Source of the DNA: Reclinomonas americana ATCC 50394
Lineage: Eukaryota; Jakobida; Jakobea; Jakobida
NCBI GenBank assembly: GCA_048213135.1
Contig: PS015178.1
Location: 57,950 to 93,175, forward strand
Direction of reading: 5' to 3'
DNA: 35,226 nucleotides
A program made the position numbers and the translations under genes. The first letter of the stretch is position 1. The number at the start of each line of letters is the position of its first letter. This document shows positions 1 to 10,856 of this stretch, piece after piece. The notes under the pieces are model-generated. The model was not told the DNA's origin, ran no database searches, and saw only the letters and a program-made list of their open reading frames with translations.

Positions 1-642
1 GGGGAAGGGGGATGGGGAGGGGAGGAAAGGGGATTGAGGAAGGGAAGGAGAGGAGTGTGTGTGTGAGTGTGTGAAAGAGGTGTGGTTGTGGCCGGATGTG
101 AAAAGAGAACGTGAAAGCGCAGTTGATACGTGCAGTCGAATGTGGTTGTGCGCCCTTGTCGTGGAAGGTTACAGTGAGTGATGTGAATGAGCGACTGGGT
201 AGTTGTATTCAAGTGCATTTGTTATTCAAGGCAGTAGAATGATGCTAGATGCGTGAAACATGCACTGTGGTGCACGTTGCCTGCTGCTGGCTCTGTTGTT
301 CAAGACAGTGGAATGTGGTTTGGTTGAAGGTTGATACTGCGTCGTAGTGAGGGACGTGAAATGAGCGAAGCTGGGTAGTTGTATGCGAGTGGTTCTGCCC
401 TTCCAAGACAGTTGAGGATGTGGTTGAGATGCAGGAAGAAGTGGTGATGTTGTATGTGCACTGCTGTTATTCTGTGAGTAACGTGAATGAGCGAAGCTTG
501 AGTCGAATGTTGAATTGGATGTGGTTGGGTGTGCGATGAAGTTGTTGTTTTGTTGTGCGTGCGAGTGGTTCTGCTGTTGTGGTTGCCCAGAATGTGGTGA
601 TCAATTCTCTGTGATTCTGACCTTGCCTTTCCGCCATTGCAG
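1..642. repeat. G/T-rich region with degenerate ~130-175 bp repeats
   Basis: No coding exon can be supported here. The first ~90 bases are G/A-rich low complexity followed by a GT run. From about 170 onward a degenerate unit recurs near 175, 347 and 475; each copy starts with a GTGAGT/GTGAGG-like stretch, then ACGTGAATGAGCGA, then GGGTAGTTGTAT or a relative, and a TTCAAG(G/A)CAGT element. It ends at an acceptor-like CAG just before the small exon at 643, so it could be a long intron of a gene from the left or an intergenic repeat. Its base composition differs from the CT-rich introns of the other + strand genes, which argues against a normal intron. Confidence 0.45.
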
Positions 643-717
643 ATCAGCGACGACCTGGTGCGCGAGTCCGTGCAATACTGGATCGACATCAAGGCCTTCC
701 CGCCTCTCCTCCACTGA
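643..717 (+). CDS. possible last exon of an unrecognised gene entering from the left
   Basis: A polypyrimidine stretch ending in CAG (640-642) is followed by a 24-codon open frame that reads ISDDLVRESVQYWIDIKAF..., then a TGA at 715-717. The residue composition looks like genuine protein. The gene upstream lies outside the window, so the product cannot be named. It would be convergent with the - strand gene ending at 913, leaving about 195 bp between stops. The opposite strand is also open here, so a spurious exon is possible. Confidence 0.35.
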   Translation: MSDDLVRESVQYWIDIKAFPPLLH

Positions 718-912
718 AGCAGTGGTACCTCAAGTGTGTGTAAGAGCACCTCCACGGCATGACGTGCGCGTGCTTGTGGTGGTGGTGGTGGTTGGGTTCT
801 TTTGAGAAAAGTGAGAACAGGCACGCGCGGTCCGTCCGTGTCGCTGTCTCAGTGTGCGCAAATGTATGACATAACAGAAAAGCATCTCTTTGGTACATTC
901 TCTCGCTGTCGC

Positions 913-2316
913 TCACGACGACGATCGACTGCCGCTGTCCAAGCGTCGCAGCACTTCTATGATGTCGGCCAGACGCTGTGCATCGCTGACCAGCGGGCCG
1001 GTGACCACATCGCACGTGACGGAGCACGACACTTGGCCGGTGGCCGTGTTCAGCGAGAGGCGCAGGGGTGAGTGCATGCGGGCGTAGGCCTCGTGTTCCC
1101 CATCCACCGCCAGGTAACTGCACATGTGCATGTCGAGCGGGGTCACCATGGTGCGCACCTCCGCGCGACTCTTTCCCGGCTGTGGCAAGAAAAACACAAT
1201 AATGAGGACAGCACTCCTAGAGTCCGCGTTTTTTTTACATCGCTCTCACCTTTTCACGCGTCTGGTGCATCAGGGCAAATCGCTCATCTTGCAGCCGAAT
1301 GACCGCGCGACTGCGATCGCCCGGAGTGCGAATGGCAGACAGACGAGCCAACTGCAACAAACGGTGACGATGAGAAATACGAGAAAAAAGGAGTGAGACG
1401 GAAAGTGGCAAGTAGAGATCTGACCTCGCGCACGACATTCTCCTCTCGAGGGGTCGGCAGCGGAGTATGGCCGCCAATCAGCGTGACCAGATCACCCTGC
1501 GAGCACCACGTGACACTGCATGCATGCACGCGGCATGAGCATACACTTGTCTCGGACAAACTGCTGGACACAGACACACACACGCACACACCGTGACGAC
1601 AGGCCGCCTGTGGCTTTGACTTGCACTGGCTCACCGCTGTTGCTGCTGTCACTGGTTGTGTTGGCCAATCGCTTGGCATCAAACACGTGCTTGACAAGGC
1701 GCTGCGCCAAGACGTCGGGGACATCGAACTTGATTTTCTACACGACAGACAAGTCGCAGGAGTCAGCATGCACCAACGAGGCAGGAGCGTAGGCGAGGGG
1801 GGAGGGGGTGCGACGAACCTCCTTTGTGGACAGAGAACCGCTGAGTGCCAGGCTCGTCACCGGCGCTCGTCGTCTGCCATCAGCTGCAGTCAGCGACACT
1901 GACTGACCCAACTCCACGCTCTCTCCGCCGCCGACACACACGCACCTTATGCACTTGCCGAGGGAGATGAACGCCTCGCGCACCTCATCCACTGTCAAGT
2001 CCACATTGATCGACGACACTGTCTTGCTGGCCTTGGCCGGCTTGCTCTCCGCCGCCGCGGCCTTGCGTTCCTTGGGGCCGGAACTCGTCACCGCAACTGC
2101 CTTCTTCTTCTTCTTCGCCACCTGCTTGTCCTTGGGCGACACCGAGGAGCGCACGACATTCTTCTTCTTCTTCTGAGGTGCGTCGAAAGGAGAATTCTCT
2201 GCGGAGGCGACAACGAGAGGTGCGCTCTCCTCCTCGTCGGAGGGCTGGTCGAGAGAGATCTTGGAGGCAATCGCATGGCGACGGGCTTCTTGACGGGCGA
2301 GGCGCTTGAGAACCAT
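913..2316 (-). CDS. unrecognised protein with lysine-rich N-terminus, about 7 exons
   Basis: The start is the ATG at 2316-2314 (MVLKRLARQEARRHAIASKI). Exon 1 is Lys/Ala/Glu-rich with two poly-lysine blocks that could be nuclear or nucleolar signals, then a helical stretch (VDEVREAFISLGK). Later pieces follow CT-rich introns: one reading KIKFDVPDVLAQRLVKHVFD, a possible 14-nt microexon, DLVTLIGGHTPLPTPREENV, RLSAIRTPGDRSRAVIRLQD, and a last exon from about 1185 to the stop at 913 ending in LRRLDSGSRSSS. The exon 1 donor is ambiguous (a GTGCGT and a GTGTGT lie four bases apart; only the latter keeps phase). I recognise no family. Composition suggests a basic nuclear or RNA-associated protein, which is inference only. 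Confidence 0.6.
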
Positions 2317-3248
2317 GGTGTGTTGTGTGTGTGCGTGCGTAAAAGGGCAGAAGGGAAATTGTGATGGCAAACCCCTCTGACGTCATGGATTGGGCGGGAG
2401 TCGTGATGCCGGAAAATTTACACGGCCACGCGTTGTGCTGTCAGTGACGATGGCGTGGTGAAGCAGAGGATCTTCGGCGGCATTCGCTGGTGATCTGATC
2501 TGCTGGCGACGCACATGCGGTATCTGTGCAAGTGTAAATATTCGAACACCAATTTGCAAAGCTGTATTCGAGTGATGCATGCAGGCGTTCGGAGTGGTTC
2601 CTGCTCGCGTGGCGCTGGCCACCGACGCCGCATCCTTGGTGACCATCGCTGGACGGGCTAGTGGTTTTGTGAATGCACAAGCGTTGGTTTCCTCTCGCAA
2701 AAACTCCAGCATTCGAGTGTTCGATTGCAGAATCTGGCCGTGAGTGCGCGACCCAGACGTGTGATCAAGGACTCATGCTCGTGTGCTGCAAGCAGGAAGT
2801 GTTTTGGTCGTCACCAATCGCAAAACGACGCCGTGGGTCGGAATCATAGTGCAATATTTGCCGCAAACGATGTACGAGCTCTGCCCCTTCTCCAGCGCAC
2901 CTCTCTCCGTCTTGACCGACCGCATGTACCGCTCTCCTTATTGCCTGTCTCGGCGTGTGCAGTTTGTCGTTGCACCATCATGTTCACATGCACCCGCCTT
3001 TGTTCGAAAGAGCGCACGGATCCGGACTTGCCAGATTCGTGCATCACGCCTCCGCTGCACACTCACACACGCACAATCATGCTCCTCTCCTGCACCCACC
3101 CCCTCTCTCACACACACAGATCGCACAACACAAGAACCTCGCACACGCGCGCGTTTGTGTGTCGTTTGCCAAGAAAGGTAATGATTAGGCATTGTTCCGA
3201 TCGGTCGGACTGACTCTCTACGCAAAACAACAACGCAATCCAAGCGCC
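2317..3248. other. divergent intergenic region between two genes
   Basis: These 932 bp separate two divergently transcribed genes (ATGs at 2316 on - and 3249 on +). Open frames occur on both strands but none has plausible splice phases or protein-like composition. The right half, from about 3040, is rich in CA/CT runs and contains CACACAG acceptor-like and AAAGGTAATG donor-like sites, so a 5' UTR exon and intron for the + strand gene may lie here. No TATA-like or named regulatory motif could be supported. Confidence 0.4.
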
Positions 3249-6200
3249 ATGAGTGACGCGTCCCCGACACGCGGCTCGCCTTCTCCAGGCAAGCGCCTGG
3301 TGAAACGCAAGAAGCTCGTGCGGCGTCGCGTCTCCGGCGCCACCGACGACTCACAGTCACCTCCGCCTCCTCCCACAACAACAACATCAGCCACAGACGA
3401 CACCACCAGTGGCGCACGCAAGCTGCAACGCACTCGTCCTCCATCGCTGCAGCAACCATCGTCAGAGCCGCGCGTGCAAGTCTCGTTGCAAGGCGTGGTG
3501 CGTCAAAGTGTGGTGTGTGTGATTGGCCATGAGCTTCGGACGCGCGCTCACTCTCTCTCTCTCTCTCTCTCTCTCTCAGGTCTCCACTCCCGGTGGCTCT
3601 CTGATCAAGAGCTCTGCGCGCGATGAGACGCTCCCGTACAAGCGCACCTCGCTGGCTGCGCTCACGCCCTCCATCTATGGCTCACAGTCGTCGTCGTCAT
3701 CACGCGCTGCTGGCAAGTCGGCTTCTTCCTCTGCTGCTGCTGCTGCGTCGTCTGCGGATGAGGATGAGGGTGCGCGTGCTCGCGGCGGCGCGCGGAAGCA
3801 GCGTGGTAGCGGTGATGGTGGTGGTGGATCGAGTGGAGGTGGTGCGGGTGGAAGCAGCTGGGAGAGCAGTGGTGATGATACGCTGAATGACATTGGTGCG
3901 GATGCGTGTGTGTGTGCGTGTGCGTGTGTGTGGGGGGGCTGATTGTCTGTTTGTGTGGGGTCTTGATCTTTCATTCTCGTTCTCTCCGTCGTTTGTCTTC
4001 ACTCATTCGCACCGTGCTCTCTGTGCCGTTCTCTCTTCCTTGCGCTCACTGTCCCTCTCTTGGTGTGTTCTTGGTGACGAGTACGAGATTTAGGCGTCGG
4101 ATAAGTCGTCACCGGAGTCCGACATAGTCGTTGAATGGGTCTCGCATTCTTTGTCTCACTCACACGCATGCTCTCCAACTCTTCCCTGTCTCTCCCTTGT
4201 TCTCCCTCGTCCTCTCTTCGTGCGTCCTTGGTGACGATTGAGTAGTTTAGGCGTTGGATAAGTCGTCACCTGAGTCCGACATAGTTGGATTGAGTGCACC
4301 TCCTCTTTCTCGCTCTCCTTCCCCACTCTCTCACCATCTCTCTCTCTTTCATTTGCGCACAGCCAACGAGATTGTGGACGCGGCGCTCGTGCAAGGATGG
4401 GATCCGACATCGGCGTCCAAGGATCGCCCGTTTGATTTGGTGTCGGCGGAGGGACTGCTGTCGTTGTGCCATCGTGTGGAGCGCCTGTTGGCGCGCGAGC
4501 CCACGGTGGTCGAGCTGCCGGTGCCGTGCAAGGTACGAGTGTCCCCTTGGGCCACACGCATGATTGCTCTCTGCTCACTCTTGCTGGTGTGTGCGTAGAT
4601 CTTTGGCGATGTGCACGGGCAGATTGTGGACCTCCTCGACCTGTTCGCGACGTTTGGCCGGCCCAACACCATGAATGGCGACATGGGCTTTGTCAACTAC
4701 CTCTTCCTCGGCAACTACGTTGGTCGCGGCTGCTACTCGCTGGAGGTCATTACGCTGCTGCTGGCCATCAAGGCGTTGCATCCGCACAAGGTGTGCCTGC
4801 TGCGCGGCGCACACGAGGACGCACACGTCAACGAGGTAACTTTTCAACTGGTTCCCTCCACGCGTGTGCGCGCCGGCTGCTCATTTCTTCTCATTCTGTG
4901 TAGGAGGATGGCTTCTTGGGCGAGTGCACCACGCGCCTCGGTGCCGACAAGGGTCGTGCCGTGTGGGAGCGTCTCAACGAGTTGTTCGAGTGGTTCCCGC
5001 TCGGCTGCCGAGTGGCCGACGAGATCTTTGCGGTGCATGCCGGCATTGGTCGCTCCATCACCGACACGCAACAGCTGGCGGCCATCAAGAAGCCGATTCG
5101 TGCTCCCAACGGACCAATCATGAACGACACGGAGCGCGTCGTGTTTGACGCGCTGTGGAGCGATCCAACTGGTGTGTGTGTGTTTCTCAATCATTTTCTC
5201 GCTGAGTGGGGCAGTATCCCATCGATGCGGTTTTTGTCTCTGCATGCCTGTCACTGTTTCTTCACTCGTCTTCCTTCTCGCTCTCCCTCCCCCCTCCTCC
5301 CTCTCCGTTTCCGTCTCCCTCTCTCTCTCTCCCTCTCCCCTTCCCTCTCCCTCTCCCCTTCCCCTTTCTTTCTCCCTCTCCTTCTCGCTCTCCCTCTCCT
5401 TCTCCCTCTCCTTCTCCTTCTCTCTCCTTCCCCCTTTCCTCCCTCTCCTTCTCCCTCTCTTTCTCCCTCCCTTCCCCTTTCCTCCTTCCCCCTTTCCCCC
5501 TCCCTTCCCCTTTTCCTCCTTCTTCTTCACCCCTCTCATCACCCGCGTGTCACAGAAACCGACCGCCTCGTCGGCACATTCCACAACCCGCGTCGCGCCG
5601 GCAACGAGTACATTGTGTACGGCATTGACCGCTCCAAGGAGTTTTGCGAGAAGAACTCGCTGCGGCTCATTGTGCGCAGCCACGAGTGTGTCGATGGTGA
5701 GTCGTCGCCGCACTACGCGCTCTCTCTCTCCCTTCTCTCCCCGCGCGGCTTCTGACTGTCTCCCCGCAGCCGGCTTTGAGTTCTGCTCCCGCGGTCTCGT
5801 GCTGACGCTGTTCACGGCTAGCAACTACGGCAACCGGTATCCCAACAACTCGGCGCAGTTGGACGTCATCCGCAACCGCGTCACTGGCAAGCTCGAGATG
5901 CGCGCCAACGTGCTCGAGCCGCGCAAGGCGGCGCCTGGCAGCGCACCGCTGTGGGATGTTGCGTGTGTATATGCTTGTCTGTGTACTGTGTATTGTGAAA
6001 TGGCGTTTTGCTAAATGCACGCCTCCCACGACACAGATGTCCGTGCGTCGCCCGCCGACTCCCCCGCGTGGACACACGGAGGACTCGCCGCGCTACGTGT
6101 TCCGCGAGCCGCAGGAGTCGCGGCGCTCGGTGACCGAGTCCATGCTGGCCGGCCCGCCCACGTCGGTGCCGGGCTCTCCGATTGGTGGCGACTCGGGTCC

Positions 6201-9200
6201 AGTTGCGTTTCTCATCATCTCTCTTAAAGTCTCTCTTCTGTCCTCGCTGACCTCACACTCTCCTCCAGGGCTCTGCTCGCGGCCGCCCACGCGACCGTGC
6301 CTGCTGGTCCTACGACCTGACGTACCCGCCACCGGCACCTGAGTCGCTGGCACTCGAGTGGACACCAACGCAGTCGCCGCGCTCGTCGCGAAGCACGCCG
6401 CAGAGCAGTGCGAGCTCCATTCAGACGCACGACGCTTCGAATGGCGTCGGACCGAGTGGCGCCGCCAATGGCCACAAGCTGCGCACGCAGACCAATGGCG
6501 ACCATCCCGCCCACCGCACCTCCTCGGGCACGCTCACCAAGGAGATGCGTGCCATGTTTACCAAGCCGCAGCCGCAATCACCGGTGGTCCCTCCGCTGGC
6601 GACGGCCACGGCGGCGGCCCTGGCGCAGACTCCGGGCACACCCGGTGGCCCGAACTCGCCGGCCACCAATTTCGATTCGCCGGCGTCGACGGCCTCCGCA
6701 GACAGCTCCAGCGACATTGACATGCGCACCGCGCTCAAGTTCCTCAGCGAGGCCGGCGTCACGCTGGAGATGGTGCGCGACGCTCGGCGCATATTCCGAC
6801 TGGCGGCCGGTGCGAAGCGCGACGATCCGGTGCGCACCTCGGAGCTTCGTCTGGACGAGGCCACGGTGACTCGCATCCTGGTCAAGTACGGCGTGAGCCA
6901 CCGGTACGGACGGCAGTACTTCAAGGCCTTTGATCGCGAGAAGAACGGACGCGTTAACTTCCAGAACTTCCTCGTGGCACTGGTGGCCATGGACCCCTCC
7001 ACTCCGCACAAGCTCAATTCGGTGACTGGCGACTTGCGCCTGACGTTTGTGTTTGACACGTACCGCCCGAAGGGTTTGTTTGACTGTTTTCTTTCAGTCT
7101 CGCCGTGTTTGTTGCTGGCTCACTCACCTGCTGCCTTTGCTCATCCTGCAGGCGTGAATTATGTCGAATACCACGGCTTGCGTCACTTGGTTCGACACAT
7201 TCTGCGTGCGTCGCTCGACGAGGCATCGTCGGATGTGGTGGAGCATGAAGTAGAGGCGCTCATCACCGGCCTGCAACGGCAAACTGGCGCACCCACTCGC
7301 GAGGTTTGCTGTGCATGCAGCGATGCTTGGTGAATTGTGTGACACTCATCTGCTCAAATCGTCGCAGCTGTTCTACCTTGACGAGTTCAAGGAGGCGATT
7401 CGCAAGGGCCTCCTCAGTGGCACCACTCACCTCTTCCGACTGATCAAGTCACCATTCCGCACTCGCAACAAGCCACCACACGCGGGCGAGAGCGAGTCGC
7501 GGCCAGTGTCGCGACCCATCACCCCCGGACAGTTGCGTCGCACCACAAGTCACCAACTGATTTCGCTCATCAACTCACTCTTACTCTCTCTGCAGAGTTC
7601 CGGATCTTTCACCACGCTCCAGTGCCTCATCACTGCGTGGTGCCGACGGGCAGGCGCCACACACGCCGCGCACGTTGGACTTTTATGAGAGCGAGCGCGA
7701 ACGAATTCAGGCCACAAGGTTGACGGAGGACGTTTTCAGCGACACGTTTGACGAGGGCCTGCAGCGTCGCGCCTCCTCGATGATCATGTCGCCCATGTCG
7801 TCGGGCTCGTCCCGCATGCCCATGTCACCCACTGGCAGCTCTCCACCGCCGTGGCCACCGGCGAGTAACAAGACCAAGGAGGGCTACCGTATCCCACTGC
7901 CGCCGCAGCGCGCGTTGCCGTCCAAGCCAGACTTTGAGGAGCTGATGCCATCGCCACGCACGCGCGCCATTCTCGATGCGCCCGCTTCACCGCGTGGCAC
8001 ATCACCGAGCCCGACCAGTCCGTTTGCCGCCAGCCCGCCTTCCGGCTCTGGGCTGCCGGGTCTGCTGGATTCACCACGCGGTGTCACGTCCCCGACCACC
8101 CGTGCGCAGATGCCGTTCTCGACTGCAAATGCTGCCGTCTCCCGTTCCGGCATCCCGGCATTCGGCAGTGGCGTCACGGGTGTGGCGCCTCCCATTTCGC
8201 CTCGTGGTCTGCCCTCGGTGGCCGCTCCGCCACTGTCCCCTCGCGGTGTACCGCCCGCCGCCGCGGTGCTGCTGCCGAATGCCGGAGCACCGCTCTCACC
8301 ACGCGGCGTGTCGCCGCACGCCATGGCCGCTCTGCCAGTGGTGCCGCTGTCGCCGCGATCGGTACCCACGACGACGCCAGTGCGAGCAAATGCATTCCCC
8401 GCACTGCTGCCGTCGCCTCGTGGGGCACCGTCAGCCGCACCAGAGGGTGCTGTGGCAGCCGTGGTGGCGCCGCCGCTGCCCAAGTTGCCGCCGACAATGC
8501 CGTGCCCAACCGGCGTACCTGCGTCGCCACCGACCCCGCCGCCACAGCGAGGTTGGTTATTAGTCATCTTTGTGTTTTTATCTCTTGTTGGAAACTCACA
8601 TGTCGNNNNNNNNNNNNNNNNNNNNNNNNNNNNNNNNNNNNNNNNNNNNNNNNNNNNNNNNNNNNNNNNNNNNNNNNNNNCACGCTGCGCAGCCACTCCG
8701 CCATCGCCGCGTGACTCGCCACGCTCACCGCGTGATTCACCACGCGGTCAAACGGCCCGCGAGATTCTGGCCAAGCTGGGTACGGCGGCACCGGCACTGC
8801 CGACGGCGTCGATGCCAGCACTCCCCATGCCGCGCACTCTGCCGGCGGCGACACGCACGACCAGCCAACCGCTGGTGCCCAGCCAGTCGTCGTCACAGCC
8901 AATGCAGCCGGTGGCACGCGCTGTCTCGGAGAACCTCAACACGAGGGTGTTTGGCGTCGACCCGGCGCTGACACATCGTGTGCCTTACACGGGTTCGGAT
9001 TCGAGTGCACTTGATGTGTGTGTGNNNNNNNNNNNNNNNNNNNNNNNNNNNNNNNNNNNNNNNNNNNNNNNNNNNNNNNNNNNNNNNNNNNNNNNNNNNN
9101 NNNNNNNNNNNNNNNNNNNNNNNNNNNNNNNNNNNNNNNNNNNNNNNNNNNNNNNNNNNNNNNNNNNNNNNNNNNNNNNNNNNNNNNNNNNNNNNNNNNN

Positions 9201-9845
9201 NNNNNNNNNNCGTGTGTTTGCGTATCTCACATTGCAGTTCGCAGACTCTATCATGGTACCGCAGGCCCTGATGCTGTTATTCAAGTTCCTGCAAGGCATC
9301 AAGGGGTTCGCGCAAGAAAAGATCTTCCAGTGTGAGGCGCCCAATCGCGAAGAGTACGAGACCACCAAGGCCGTGCTCGACCGTGGCTCGAAGCGTCTGC
9401 CGTGCCAGTTGGTGCACACGGCGGCGGCCCTCATCAAGGCCTACTTCAAGGAGCTGCCTGTCAAGCTGCTCCCGCTGACTGTGGCCGACCTCGATAGTTG
9501 CGCGCGCAAGAAAGAAATAGTGGGAAAGCTTCGCTTTGCTGACTTGTGCCTGCAGACATGGACCCGGAGAGCATGGAAGCGGCGGAGCGCGTTGTACGCA
9601 GCCTTCCGCCTGTGTCGCAGGATCTGTTGTTGTGGTTGCTCGACGTGCTGGGCATGGTCGCCGAGGAGTACGATTCCTCAAGAATGGACTCGAGCACTCT
9701 CGGCTACGTGATGGCACCGTCGCTGGTCGAGTGCCGTACCCTCGTCGAGCGCGACGTGGTGACGGTCGTCAACAAGACCGGAAGCCTGATTGGCACAATG
9801 ATCCGCTGGCGTGCGCTGACCGCCTACAGCAAGCTTGTCAGATAA
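3249..9845 (+). CDS. PPP phosphatase-like / EF-hand / RhoGAP-like multidomain protein, probable pseudoenzyme scaffold
   Basis: This is about 1,590 residues in about 17 exons (ATG 3249, TAA 9843-9845). Order: basic Ser/Pro/Arg N-terminus; a PPP domain (exons 4363-4532, 4599-4835, 4904-5171, 5556-5696, 5770-5957); a Ser/Pro linker (6037-6201, 6269 on); degenerate EF-hand-like repeats around 6835-7303 (one loop DREKNGRVNFQN); a long SPRG-rich linker (7596-8551, 8693-9015); and a RhoGAP-like domain (9238-9496, 9556-9845). PPP + EF-hand order recalls the PPEF/RdgC family; the RhoGAP tail is not part of that family. PPP motif I (GDVHG) and the late His (RSHE) are present, but motif II reads GNYVGRG instead of GDYVDRG and motif III GAHE instead of GNHE. 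The RhoGAP arginine-finger site reads KIFQ. I infer a signalling scaffold rather than an active enzyme. Exons near 3909-4293 and those in two N gaps are uncertain. Confidence 0.85.
3550..3578 (+). repeat. (TC)n microsatellite forming an intron polypyrimidine tract
   Basis: An almost pure TC repeat ends in CAG at 3577-3579 and forms the whole acceptor tract of the first intron (3498-3579, donor GTGCGT) of the phosphatase-like gene. Confidence 0.85.
4094..4293 (+). repeat. duplicated ~45-nt candidate exon
   Basis: Two near-identical segments, 4094-4138 and 4251-4293, each preceded by TTTAG, translate to ASDKSSPESDIV and ALDKSSPESDIV. The second ends phase 1 at a GTGCAC donor and joins in frame to the next phosphatase exon at 4363 (giving ...GLTNEIVDAAL). 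The first ends phase 0 at a GTCTCG site, so it could only be included upstream of the second copy. Flanking intron sequence (TGACGA... before, TCTC... after) is duplicated too, pointing to a tandem duplication of about 157 bp. Confidence 0.55.
5172..5555 (+). repeat. CT-rich low-complexity intron
   Basis: This 384-nt intron inside the PPP-like domain has a GTGTGT donor and a CACAG acceptor. From about 5270 to 5530 it is almost entirely pyrimidine (CTCCCTCT, CTTCCC units). The purine complement produces long spurious open frames on the - strand. Confidence 0.85.
7975..8760 (+). repeat. SPRG/SPRD short-motif repeat in coding sequence
   Basis: Within the linker exons about ten copies of a Ser-Pro-Arg-(Gly/Asp/Ser) motif recur at irregular spacing (SPRGTS, SPRGVT, SPRGLP, SPRGVP, SPRGVS, SPRSVP, SPRGAP, SPRDSP twice, SPRGQT). 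Ser-Pro sites with a following Arg are candidate proline-directed kinase or 14-3-3 sites; that role is inference. Confidence 0.7.
8606..8680. other. assembly gap (N run)
   Basis: 75 undetermined bases lie inside an intron of the phosphatase-like gene. The phases on both sides (exon end 8551 with one base left over; next exon at 8693 needing one) fit, so no coding sequence is necessarily lost. Confidence 0.95.
9025..9210. other. assembly gap (N run)
   Basis: 186 undetermined bases lie between a GTGTGTG donor-like site (exon end about 9015) and the acceptor at 9235-9237, in front of the RhoGAP-like exon. Part of the RhoGAP N-terminus could be hidden here. Confidence 0.95.
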
Positions 9846-10289
9846 TATTCTCTCTCTCCCCCTCTCCTCTGTCTTTCCTCTCTCTTCTCAAATGTGCGCT
9901 GTTTACGTATTCGTGTAATTTTGTGTTGTGTGATGTGTGTGATGGGTGGTCATTGTGATGAAAAAATTGTGGCGCTCTCTATCAGTGCGTGTGCCCTTCC
10001 TTGCACGAACTAGCCGCCTCCCCTTGCGGTTATCGATTTTTGCTCTGTGGAGTTTTTCTTTTTTTCTCTCGCGTCGTGATTGTGTCTATATGAGTGCGTC
10101 TCTGTGTTGCTGCCGCGTTCTGAATGCCGCCGAAGGGCGTGCCGAGTCCGAAGCAATAAAGCTGCGACACTGTTTGCGAGAAGATATTGTCGAGGAGGAT
10201 GTACTAAGTACGGTTGTGTCGCCAATGGTGACTACTCTCGTCTCATGCGCGGTCAATCTATGTTGCCAAAATGGGGCGAGAAAAAACTA
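9846..10289. other. shared 3' intergenic region of convergent genes
   Basis: This separates the stop of the phosphatase-like gene (+) from the stop of the uS5m gene (-). It begins with a CT-rich stretch after the TAA. An AATAAA at 10155-10160 on the + strand could be the poly(A) signal of the upstream gene, about 310 nt past its stop. No exon with supported splice phases was found. Confidence 0.4.
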
Positions 10290-10819
10290 CTATGCGCGAC
10301 CACCCGTAATGTCGGTGAGTCGCACGCCACGCCGCCTGCTGGTGTCGTCGGCCGATTCCAGCTTGGCCAGTGCCTTGAAGGTGGCCTTCACGACATTCAA
10401 CTGCGTGCGGCGTCCCACAATCTTGGAATTCAGATCCTGAATGCCCAGCACCTGCCACAAACGCGATGTAAGCACCAACCCTCGCCAACCCACTCCATCA
10501 CGAGGCTCTGACGCAACACCACAAATGGCAGCAACCGCGCGCTGCGCCTTGATGCCGGAGGCAGGCTTGGCCGGGCGTAGCTTCACCTTGGTCTCAATGT
10601 ACTCGGCGTCGACCTCGTACGCAATGGTTCGGTTCTCGTAGCGATCGACAAAGCGCAGATTGCGGAACAAGTGCAAGCAGGCGCGACCCACTGCGGACTC
10701 GGCGTCCTCGCCCTACGGGAGAGAAGGGGGAAGGTATTGAGGATTGAAGGGGAAGGAATAGGAGAGAAGAAGGGTATGACTAGATGTTCTCTGTCTCTCT
10801 CTGTATGCATGCATGAATG

Positions 10820-10856
<37 letters not shown>

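Noticed and set aside
4844-5824. A 326-codon - strand open frame rich in Glu/Lys/Arg
   Set aside because: It is the complement of the CT-rich intron and of PPP exons; no independent evidence for a gene.
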